Below are positions 47,001 through 59,000 of a stretch of 64,000 nucleotides of DNA, in pieces. Made by a program: the position numbers and the translations under genes. Below the pieces are notes generated by a model that was not told the DNA's origin, ran no database searches, and saw only the letters and a list, made by a program, of their open reading frames with translations. Origin of the DNA: Mytilus edulis (taxonomy: Eukaryota; Mollusca; Bivalvia; Mytilida; Mytilidae); contig NC_092346.1 of NCBI RefSeq assembly GCF_963676685.1, forward strand, positions 96,709,917 to 96,773,916, read 5' to 3'. Every line of letters begins with the position of its first letter. Positions within the stretch are counted from its first letter, which is position 1.

Positions 47001-50000
47001 CTTTTGTGCTTTTGATACTTATTTGACAACCTTGTGACGTAAAGTTATCTAATTCCTCGCTGAACGGTTCTTTTCTCGACAATATTTCGGACAGTACTAT
47101 CCCAAAACTGTATACATCACCAGTCTGAGAAACTGTTTTGTCTTTGGTGCGCAGATGTTCCGGTGCAATCCAAAAACTGTCTAAAATTAAAAGGATTGGT
47201 GTTATTTGTGTGACTAAAAGATTCAATTTGTTTTTTTTTTTAATTTCAACTTTTAAATTTTTACGAAATACGCAAATTGCGATATCCACCATGTGTTTTG
47301 ATTATCAGTAAAGTCCAGGAATCATTTTATTATCTGACGAATTCTGTCTGGTTTCTGATAGGATTCATGATGAAAAGATTTTAGATTTCTATGTAATGTA
47401 GTATATTGAGCCGATATTTTTGTGACATTATTCCCAAATGAGACTCAAAGAGAACCCATGACGAAAAAGTTAACAACACTTTGAATTTATGTTTGTTGTC
47501 TATCGGGGTTTTTTTATGTTTGTTTTTGGTACGGTGTTGTCAATTTCTCTTTTCAGTTTGAATGTCCTCTTTATTCCTAGAATCATGTGTTTATTCTTAG
47601 TTATTGTTATATCTTGTTTGTTATTTACAGAACTAATGTGATTAAGAACTTGACACACGGTATTTTTCAATTTATTTTCTTTTTCATCAGATAAAATACA
47701 ACATGTTTTCTCTTTTACTTGTGTTCTTTTCAAATTAATCATTTGTCTTATTTTTTTTAGTTTTAAAACTTACTTGCTTGAATAGTGTTGTCTTTACATT
47801 GCATGTGCAATCTTCTCAGTCCATATCCCGTTATTTTTAACACAAAGCGACTATCAATAACACATGCATCACTGGTCAAATCTCCATGTACATATATACT
47901 ACTGTTATGTAGATAGGCCATTCCCTGAAATAAAAATGTTAGTTAATAAAAATAGAAAAATGTCCAAGTGTTAAACACACATGGTTTACTTTTATAAATT
48001 GTTATTTGGACGGAGAGTTGTCTCATTGGCACTCATACCACATCTTCCTATATCTATAATAATATAAGGAGTCGGCTTTCTTCATTTTCAAAAGATTTAA
48101 TTTTTCAGGACTCTTTTATTTTTTTGATTTGTTGAAAAAAGAGGCCGAAGAAATCAAAAAGAGAGTAAAAAACGAAATGTCAAAAACCTAAAATCGTTTT
48201 TGATGTGTTTTGTTTTTGATTTTGCCATGTGATTATGAACTTTCCGATTAGATTTTCCTCTAAGTTCAGTATTTTTGTGATTTTACTTTCTAAAAAAGAA
48301 ATCAGCCAGACTTCAGAGTAATCACCTAAATCAAGGTTCGACTTTTCCCCTGAAATCCAGAAAAAATTTAACCCCAGTTGGAACATTTTGTTGCTGGTTG
48401 AAAATTTTACGCGATGTTATTCAACCTGACAAATAAAGTGAAACATAAATCCCATAGAATTATTTACGCTGCAGTCCTGTAAATACTTAAAATACATTAA
48501 CCATTAATTTAATATTTTACACCTATCTAAAAAATAATTTGTAGGATCATGCGAATTCAGTTTACAATTCTTGCATTTCATATGTGCTTGTTTTCTATGT
48601 TGTTATTTTGTAGTGTGACTTGCCTAGGCGTCACTCGTGACGCATAATAACTTGAAGAAGAAGCATTTCTGAATGCAAACGCTTACTACTAAAATTGTAT
48701 TTTTTAGCTTTCAAAACTAGATTTTTTATATGAATCGGCATAACCATTAACGGATAAATTAGTTACCTTTTCTTAAACATATTCTTCTTCAGGATTTGAT
48801 AACTGTTTAAATTTGAAGCACACTCACTTCGCACCTAGTATACAATTTACTTACAAATCACTGAACACTTGATACTAAATTTCAGTTTGTGCTTTACCTC
48901 TATTAAATCAATAATCAATGCCATTTTCAAATCTTTATCCAGATCAATGGAATCATTTAGTAATAACGTCTGAAAGAAATATTTATAATCATTTGCAAAA
49001 CTTCAATTCGTGTAACAAGTGTTATGAAATATATATAGATGTATAAAGAAATAGTACTTTTGTGTTTAAAAAAACCAAACCAGTATATTTGATCTTATCT
49101 TAAGATTTGACGAACCATAACGTAGAGAAATGCTTCCCATACCGAAGTATGTGAGTTCATTCTTAGGTTTTTGTAGGGTTCTTTTTGTCTTTATTTAGTT
49201 TTCAGTTTTGCATTTGATTCCTTTTTTTAAATGTCCATGTCTCAACCCCTTCCATGACTATTCCCTTAATTTAATTGAAAGATTGTCGACATACTTTCTT
49301 TTCTTTTTTTTTTTTTTTTTTAAATCAAACTGATTAAAATAAAATAAAAGATAGAATGTTGAACAGATATATCATGTTATGGAGGGGTATTTGCGAAAAA
49401 TACCAGTCAAGGGACTGTAAAATTTGGTCCCAAGACTGGTATTTTTCGCAAATACCCCTCCATAACATGATATATCTGTTTAATTACACCGAAATTTGGT
49501 CCCAAGACTGGTATTTTTCGCAAATACCCCTCCATAACATGATATATCTGTTTAATTACACCGAATCTATTTTGATTATAACTGTTTGTACAGGTCAAAG
49601 GAAATCTTTTGTTACCACTAGTAGTAAGCTGTAATCTGTAAACAAGTTTATGCATAATTTGCATTTGTAAATAATTACATGATCTCATTAGGAATTATAC
49701 CACAACAACTATTTTATGTGAATAAATTGAGTGTGCAAGATTGATAAACTTTTAATTTTGTTCACTAAAACACTATGTAAAATATTTATAAAATAAATAT
49801 ACCATGTGTAATACAAACAGAAACATGAAAAATAACAGTGTCAACTATAAATGTTCAAAACATGAATTTTATGAAATATTGTGAATGGTAACATTACAGT
49901 TATTAAACACGATAGGGTGCTTATTCATCCCAGTACATTTTGTAGTTTGTGCTGGTGGATTTATGTTTGTTAAGTCCGAAAGAGGGTGCAATTCAGCTTC

Positions 50001-53000
50001 TCCCTGTTGAATACTTTCAAAAATGTCATCACACTGATCTTCAGTTAAATCTGATTCATTGACATCAAAAACAGAATTATTTATATTTATATTGTTATTG
50101 TTTTGATCTAAATTTGCAGTTGAATTCGCAGCGGTATACGACGAAATTGAAGCAGACATGTCACGCTTCTGCGCTGTGGATGTGTCACGAACATAGTTCT
50201 GTACACTTTGTTCATTCCTATGGCCTGAAATAGTGACAATATGTCTGGCTTCAAATCCAGAATCCCTAAGAACAGTTATACACGTTGCTCGCACACAGTG
50301 ATTAGTGTATGATTTGCATAAATTTGCAGATTCTGAAATGTTTTTCATCATACTTCCTAAAGTGTTCTTCCCAAGGGGTTTATTTTCATACCATATTTCA
50401 TCCTCTTCATCAAAAGAATCTCTTGGTCTCTGCCAAAACGCAGTTTGGTTTGGGTTTAGTTTATCTAGATACTTTTTGAAAGACAAAACTGGACACATTG
50501 GGGTTCCGGTGGCATACATTCTGCCCCCTTCCGGCTCAAAGTCTTCTTCATCCACTCCCTGGTGGTTCTTTGTCATTTCAGATGAAATTTTGTGTACATA
50601 TTCTTTCCCTTCATCATCTTTAGAAATTTTAAAGTCTTGTGGCTTCATTTCACGGAGATTTTCTTGCCCCCGGCGGCAAAAATATAATAAAACCTCGAAC
50701 CACACTTTGTTCAATAGTCCAGAAGGAGAATTAACATTGAATGTACGTGGATGTTCATACAGTTTCTTAATATCACCTTTGTCAACAGATTTTTTATGTT
50801 TAATTTGTCCCTTTCCTTCCTTTCTAAGTTTCTTGCACATTGCTTTGAAGATGTTGTTTGCAGTAGTAAATGCAGTATCAGTTATTACATCAAAGGGCTT
50901 GTTGTGCGGCGGCTGCTTTAGGTGCCTATTGATAGATTGACGAATTACACAAAAGCTGCTTCTAGAATAGTAATCTCCATTTGCTTGGCGAATGTTAACA
51001 TAAAATTCTTTTAACAAATTATTTAAACTGGCCGGGCTTCTGTCCTCTATATTTGCATCTATTCCTTTAGACACACAATAGTCATAAACTAGTTTTATTG
51101 CAAACTTGGTTGACTTTTTAGTGTTATTTGCCAACACATCATTCATCAAATCATCGATATCTTCATCTTCAGCAGTACCAAATCTTTCTAATCCACGACC
51201 GCCTGCAGCCGTGTGAGCTGACATTTTTGTTTACAGTATTCGGAATATCTCTATCAATCAATATTGATTAATCACGTTGCCTTAATAATTGGGATAAGAA
51301 GAGAAACGTTCCGAATAATTTGGCGGGAAGAGGCTCGCGAGGGTAAAAAAGGAATATCCAAAATGGCAAATACCATGGTATTTGCGTCAAATTCACCGGC
51401 AGTGGTAAAAAAAAGCCAAATTCTTTTGAAATGAAGAAAAAAGTTTAGAATATGCAAAAAATACACTGGTTCTTAACCAATCAAAATGCAGCATTCTTAC
51501 ATAAGGTGTAATTATGAACAGATATATCATGTTAAGGAGGGGTATTTGCGAAAAATACCAATCGAGAGAATGTTAAATTTCACGAGCCGTAAGGCGAGGG
51601 AAATTCATTCTCAAGACTGGTATTTTTCGCAAATACCCCTCAATAACATGATATATCTGTTTAATTACACCGAATGTTAATGTACTAAAACGCATTGATG
51701 ATCGTGACGTTACAAGCGTCCAGTCGGATAGAGTATTTTTTGGCGAATACCACGGCAGAGAGGGTAAAAAAGGCATATCCTTTTAGCAAATACCCCGGCG
51801 GCGTTAAAAATGAACGATATTCATTTGATAACAGTAAATTGGTGAAAAATGCACTGGCTATTAACCAATCAAAAACCCGGATTCTTACATAAGGTGTAAT
51901 TACATCAAAAAGTTGGAATGATTGATCGGCAACAGATGTGCTTAGATTGATGAATTTTAAGAAATGTCGGCATTTCAGTGGGTTCTTATTGTGAACAACT
52001 ACCAAATCTTGCAAGATTTCTCAATGTTCTGCTTCATATATTAATGATGTCCTGTTACTCTAACCCATAGTGTTTCCCACATCAATGATAGTTAGAAGTG
52101 TTTTTCGTTATTGTTTTTTTTTGGGGGGGGGATGCTTTTAAGGACAGTGTTTGTTTGATCGTGTTTTGTTTTTTGTCATTGTGTTGGCTGTTTTATACGG
52201 AAGCTAACGGGGTCAAAATGCTTACTTCGTAACTTGTCAATTTGTAACTTGTAACTGTGTGAGTTGTCAATTTGTATATTGATGTTTTGTAACTTGCCGA
52301 TTCGTAAGTTGTCGATTTGTAAATTGTCTATTGTATAATATTGTCTATTTGTATATAGATGTTTTGTAACATGCCGATTCGTAAATTGTCTATTTGTTTA
52401 TTGATGTTTTGTAACTTGTCGATTCGTTAAATGTCAATGTGTGAAATGTCATCGTTGTATTATGCTAACGATCATTATGACGACAGATGGCGCTCGGTTT
52501 CTTCTTAGGTGGAAAACCTCCTGTAAGTCTGTGCACCGCCTTATGCAATATATATCAAAATAATTTAAATCTAGAATGTACACCACATACATATGAAAGA
52601 AAAGTATTGGATAAATACATTTGTTTTGACATGTATACCAGGGACTCGGTTTTATATAAAGATGACCTCGAATAAACATGTTTGTTTACTGTACTGGTCA
52701 CCAAACCTGGGGTGGGGTGTGTCACTTCGTGTATTAAGGTATATATAGATGTCTGGCTGGAACGGGCTTCCTTACCAACTTCGCAAATATATTACTGTCA
52801 CTTGCCAGGAAATTTCTACTTAATATTTAACCGGGTCAAAATAAGACTACATACATGAAAACCGCATATATTTCAATTGTCTGGTCCATAATGGGATATA
52901 ATATGGTCAATTAATAGTATGGGATCAGTACACATCTACCAACATCAATAAGCTTGAAAGAATACAGCGACAACCTGCGAGATTTATAATAGAAGAATAC

Positions 53001-56000
53001 AAATCCAGAGAAGTTGGTTTCGTCTCAAACATGCTCACCAAACTGAAACTATAAGACATACAGACAAGACGCCCAAGACAGAAGCTAATATTTCTGTACG
53101 AGGAGGTCGAGGGGCTGGTTTCTCAGTGTTGAAGAACCAGACAATTTAAAAAAAAAGCTCGGTACAAAAAACCCACTGAATTGCTGCCAAGGGCCCGATT
53201 TAACAATTATCAGTCAAGAAATGTTGTGAAAAAACATGCAGATCAAAAACTACACAAAGTGTTTTGAGATCTCAGCGAGCAAAATACCACAATTGTCTAA
53301 CTCATTTTTCGTAAAAACAGTATCCGAATGGAACCACCTTGAAGAAAATATAGTGCGCACACCGAGCGTTGACAGCCGTTCAGAAACTGCTATCGTGCAT
53401 CGCCAATACATCGACGGCGCTCTCTCTCTGCCGTTGTATTACAGCCAGTATTTGTACCCACGAACACCAACTGCTTGATTGAGCCTGGTCTCTGGATATT
53501 TTGATAATGACCATAATCGTAAAACTATGAAACTGTTTATATTTTACTACACGCATCACCTACATAAAATTAAGAATGGAAATGGGGAATGTGTCAAAGA
53601 GACAACAACCCGACCATAGATCAGACAACAGCCGAACGCCACTAATGGGTCTTCAATGCAGCGAGAAACTCCCGCACCCAGAGGAGTCCTTTAGCTGGCC
53701 CCTAAACAAATATATATACTAGTTCAGTGATAATGGACGTTATACTAAACTCCGAATTATACACAAGAAACTAGAATTAAAAATCATACAAGACTAACAG
53801 AGGCCAGTGGCTCCTGACTTGGGACAAGCAAAAATGCGGCGGGGTTTAACATTTCTTTTGAGATCTCAAGCCCCTATACACCTACTTTTTACCAAAGTGA
53901 CGCCCTATCCCTTTGACTTTACAGAGAAAAGATCTCGTCATTTTCATGGCAAAGGCAATTATCTCCAATATGTTAACACTAATTTTATTTCTCCATGAAA
54001 ATATTTGCACATGATTTGGGGTTTGGCTCAGGGGTATGTATTGGGTAATTTTTAGAGTAAAATGGTAGCATGTGATCCTGACTGACTGCTCGACAGAAGA
54101 GCCAGGCGGAATACAGCATGGTTTGTTAATTGGATATTAGGATTATATTGTTACGAATTAATTGCAAATGATTTTTTATTTATATGACATGCAAATTAAT
54201 TTTTTTTTAGCTTTATTGATTAACATCGTGAATATATGGTTTTTTTTTGGTTGTAAATCTTTATAGAACGGAAATCTGGTAGCGGCAATTTTTAAAGCTT
54301 CTTGACCAGAAAAATTTAGTAGGCATGTATATTCATACAAGTCAGCCCTTTCCCCTCCTGTCAGACTAAAATGGTCCGATAATAGCATTTTTAGGATTAA
54401 TAGAAATCGTTTATTACTAGTACCTGGGTTTTCCAGTAATGATGTAGCCTTTTATAGCCGACTATATGGTATAAAGTTTTCTCATTATATGAAGGCCGTA
54501 GGTTGCCTATACTTACTTACATTGACTATTTGAACTTTGCTTTGATGGATAGTTGTCTCATTGGCAATCATACGGTTTATTACCACATCTCCTTGTTGTA
54601 TTTACCTGAATAATCCAGTCGTTATATTCCACTGACCAACGAATATTTCATTAACCTCCCAATTAGGATAGATCGAGGGACTGAACTAGTCGGGGTGCAT
54701 TTTTATATACTGAGTTTGCGTTCTCGGACGAAAGTCCACGTCAGTAAACAAAATAAAACTGGTATTCTTTAAACATGCAACTTTTGTTTGGTTTTCTTTT
54801 AGACGCATTTGCTGTAATTGATTGATTAAAATTACTTTGGTATATATTCCATATGGAGGTGTTCCTACTTACAGGAGGCTTATACACCGAAGAAGAACCC
54901 GAGCGTCATCTGTCGTCATAATGATCGTTGGCATAATACAACGATGACATTTCACACATCGACATTTCATACATTGACGTTTAACGAATCGACATGTTAC
55001 AAGTTACAAAACATAAATACACAAATTGACAAATTACGAATCGACAAGTTACTAAACATCAATATACAAATTGACAATTTACGAATCGACAAGATACAAT
55101 ACATCAATAACCAAATTGACAATTTACAAATCGGCATGTTACAAAACATCAATATACAAACTGACAATTTACAAATCGACAAGTTATAAAACATCAATAT
55201 ACAAATTGACAGATCACACAGTTACAAGTTACAAATTTACAAGTTAGGAAGTAAGAATTTTGACCCCGATTTCTTAAGATTGCCGCATTGTATTTTCTCA
55301 TCAAAATCGTCCGCATTTACATGAATTGCTAAAAACAAATAAAAACACGCATTTTTCAAACTGATAGAAATAAATTTAGCGTACCTGTAAATCGCCTCTA
55401 GAACAGTATTCTGATATTATCATGATATCCTGTTGTTTCGTATGCAATCCGATGAATTTTGTCAGATTAATGCAGTTGAAATCTCTCATCTAAATATATA
55501 TGTCCAGCGTTTAAGATGTTGGTTATATGTTGGTCAATCTATGCAATACTTCGCGTTTAATAAATGAAAAAAAGGGAACGAAAAACAAGCCCTTATCAGT
55601 TTGTCGTACAAAACAGTTTGATAAATCAATCCGTTATGATAAATTATATAATGTTTGCATTTCCAAAAAGTCAATATACTACATGAGTACATTTTCAGTC
55701 TTTTGCAGTTGTGTTAAAAAAAAGTGCATTTACAAAGGCAACAACCGAATAATTCATACATGATACCAAAAAAGCGGAGGATTCGAAGGGGACATTCAAA
55801 AAGTTGAAGAAAAACTGACATCGCCATGGGAAAAAAGCGACGAAAAGGGTATGTAGTTCGAGCTCCACATTTATAACCCACCGTTTAAGAATCCAAGTAG
55901 ACGTTCAACAGGTAATTGTATTGTCATATGGAGAGGTATAGTTATGCATTAACTTTCACATTCATGTTCACCGATTTAACTCAAATTTGTATAGTTGATT

Positions 56001-59000
56001 ATATACTAAAACATTTATCCAAACGATAAAAAGTATAAAATAAACAATTTACAGGGTATAGGCTCGATAAATGTATCATCGTTCCGAGTGTGTTTTAGTC
56101 TAGACTCATGTAAATAACTATCGGGTTGAACTCCGAAGACTGCCAACAGTCAAATAACTTGTATATACATAAATATAGATATGAATAGATTGCAAACTGG
56201 TGCCTTTGTGTGTTTTCACGTCTGTTTAATTTCTTGTTATCTGTATAAGATATGTCGTGTATCTTTTTTACTTCTGTTAGAATGATATGTTGTGGATCGA
56301 ATCGGTTAATCAAATGATTTAACTTTGTTTCACTTTCAATGTCGACATCCTTTTCCTTTTAATAACTGAACACGCATAAATCATGCTTTATCCATTATAG
56401 CTAAGAGGTTGAATCGAAGTTCGCATGAATACCGATTTAACGAGGTCACAAGTGCATTATTAATCATCGATGTGTTTTTAGCTTAGTCTGACAAAATTGA
56501 ACAATACTGGCAGCTTAAAGCGAATTGTTATTTCACGATGTCTTTATATCTTTGCTTTTATAGTTATACTGCGATGATTTGTACTGGTTGATATCATCCA
56601 AATAGACGGACCTAGTCAAGGGAAAGATTGTATTCTATAGTACAAAGATAGTATAAAGACATTATACATAAATTGAAATGATGTAAACAAATATTACCTC
56701 AATCATTTCTAGGATCATTTTCCTGTCAATATTCAAACGTTTTGCTTCCAGTGTTTTAAAATGGACCTTGTTTCCCTACAAGAGAAATGAAAAGGGTAAA
56801 TTAGTATGATTCACAACGTTTTCTGTTTCAAGATTGAACATTATCAATGTTGTTCTTTTTGTATATTTTAAGGTTAAGAAAAGAAAGAAAATACAAATTA
56901 AGATAATCAAATCATCCAATGAAAATCTTAAAATCTTCTGAAAATTTAGCAGTCCCTGGAATGGCTTTGGATCATATCGTTGTGTTGAATTTAAAAACAC
57001 AGTATACATATTCTTATCTTAGATATATGCAATTAAGTTTAGTAAGGCCAAAATTTCTCACTTCATTCGCTCAAATGTCTTATTTGGAATTGATCACCAG
57101 TTTCAAAATTAATAAAGGCTTTCACAAGGATTAGAAAGAAAATTAATAGTTAGATTGAAATAATTTGTTATAAGCGATTTCATTTTATATAAACACAAAC
57201 AGCGAGACTTGTTAATTTCTATCGGTATTTGAGACATACAATGTCTACAAAAATGTCTTTAACTTTGTGTGTGTAATATTAGATCACTTTTCTGTCATGA
57301 ATTAAGTAAAATCACAAAATACCGGAACTCCGAAGAAAATTTAAAACAGGAAGTCCCCAATCAAATGGCAAAATCAAAAGCTTTAAAACACCAAACAAAT
57401 GGACAACAACTGTCATATTCCTGACTTGGTACAGGCATTTTCTTACGTAGAAAATTGTGGATTAATAAAATTGAGAATAGAAATGGGGAATGTGCCAAAG
57501 AGACAACAACCCGACCATAGAAAAAACAACAGCAGAAGGTCACCAACAGGTCTTCAATGTAGTGAGAAATTCCTGCACCCGGAGGCGTCTTTCAGCTGGC
57601 CCCTAAACAAATATATACTAGTTCAGTGATAATGAACGCCATACTAATTTCCAAATTGTACACAAGAAACTAAAATTTAAATAATACAAGACTAACAAAG
57701 GCCAGAGGCTCCTGACTTGGGACAGGCGCAAAAATGCGGCGGGGTTAAACATGTTTGTGAGATCTCAACCCTCCCCCTATACCTCTAGCTTATGTAGAAA
57801 AGTAAACGCATAACAATACGCACGTTAAAATTCAGTTCAAGAGAAGTCCGAGTCTGATGTCAGAAGATGTAACTAAAGAAAATAAACAAAATGACAATAA
57901 TACATAAATAACAACAGACTACTAGCAGTTAACTGACATGCCAGCTCCAGACTTCAATTAAACTGACTGAAATATTATGATTTCATCATATGAACATCAG
58001 GCACAATCCTTCCCGTTTGGGGTTTAGTATTATACCATCATAACATATATGAAAAGAACATAACCCGTGTCATGCCAACAACTGGTTTTTGAATAAATGT
58101 GTTTAGTTCCGATGCAAAGACCCTATAAGTGAATCAATATTAACGCCAAAATATGCAATCTTTAATGACCTGACAACAGTATCGTAACTATATCCCTTTT
58201 TAATAAGTTTATATAAAGGTTTTGTTAGTTTTTGAGGTGAATACTGACACCTTTGTGCTTTATAAAGAATATTTCCATAATAAAATTGGATGTGAAATAC
58301 CTGAACGTATAAGAAGTCTGCATGTTGAGCTATATTTACGAATGATGTCCTTATACCGATGATAAAATTTAGTAAATGTTTTGACAAGTTTGTGATATCG
58401 AAAACCTTGGTGTAATAATTTTTCAGTAATACATAAATTTCTCTCGTTAAAATCTAAAACATTGTTACATGCACGAGCGAATCGTTCAAGTTGAGATACA
58501 TAAACACCGTAAGATGGTGACAAGGGAACGTCACCATCTACAAATGGATAATTAACGATAGGAAATGAAAAATCATCTCTTTTATCATAAATTTTAGTAT
58601 TCAGCTTTCCGTTAGTGATATAAAGGAAAGGGCAGTGGTCATTGTTAGTATTAGCTTTATTTAAAGTAAGTTCAACAGGATAAATTTCTTTAATATACAT
58701 ACTGAAGTCGTCATTATTGAGAGCCAAAATATCATCCAAATATCTAAAAGTATTATTAAATTTGTTTATCAGATGTTGTTTCGATGGGTCTTTGCTTATT
58801 TTTGTCATAAATTGTAACTCATAGCAATACAAAAACAGGTCCGCAATAAGTGGTGCACAGTTAGTCCCCATTGGAATTCCGATAATCTGACGATATACAG
58901 AATCCCCAAAGCGAACAAAAATGTTATCTAGTAAAAATTCAAGGGCATATATAGTATCAAAGCATGTCCAATTGACATAGTTTTTTTTGTTTATTGCTAC

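Larger units (their letters stand above)
49363..51674. mobile_element. Crypton-like tyrosine-recombinase element with palindromic flanks
   Basis: A single intact transposase frame on the minus strand (49869-51224) is bracketed by two palindromes that share ACAGATATATCATGTTAT and GGGGTATTTGCGAAAAATACC. The left one is 49363-49479, with an extra half copy to 49563; the right one is 51518-51660. Both sides end in TTAATTACACCGAA. Outside the right palindrome, 51330-51516 and 51745-51905 are diverged direct repeats ('ACTGGTTCTTAACCAATCAA' type), so the element, or the region it sits in, has been rearranged. Exact ends cannot be fixed without an empty site. Confidence 0.65.
52208..55268. mobile_element. 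3.06 kb foldback element with minisatellite arms
   Basis: The left end is CGGGGTCAAAATGCTTACTT and the right end is the inverse. The arms (52208-52510 and about 54885-55268) are inverted arrays of a roughly 45-bp unit built from words such as TTGTAACTTGTCAATTTG and TATATTGATGTTTTGTAAC, then an ATCATTATGACGACAGATGG block. The interior holds a LINE remnant (52750-53480) and a retroelement tail (53565-53870). No transposase is visible. It lies in the same cyclase intron as the Crypton-like element. Confidence 0.8.

Noticed and set aside
50305..50940. 211-codon plus-strand open frame
   Set aside because: It is the antisense shadow of the tyrosine recombinase gene.
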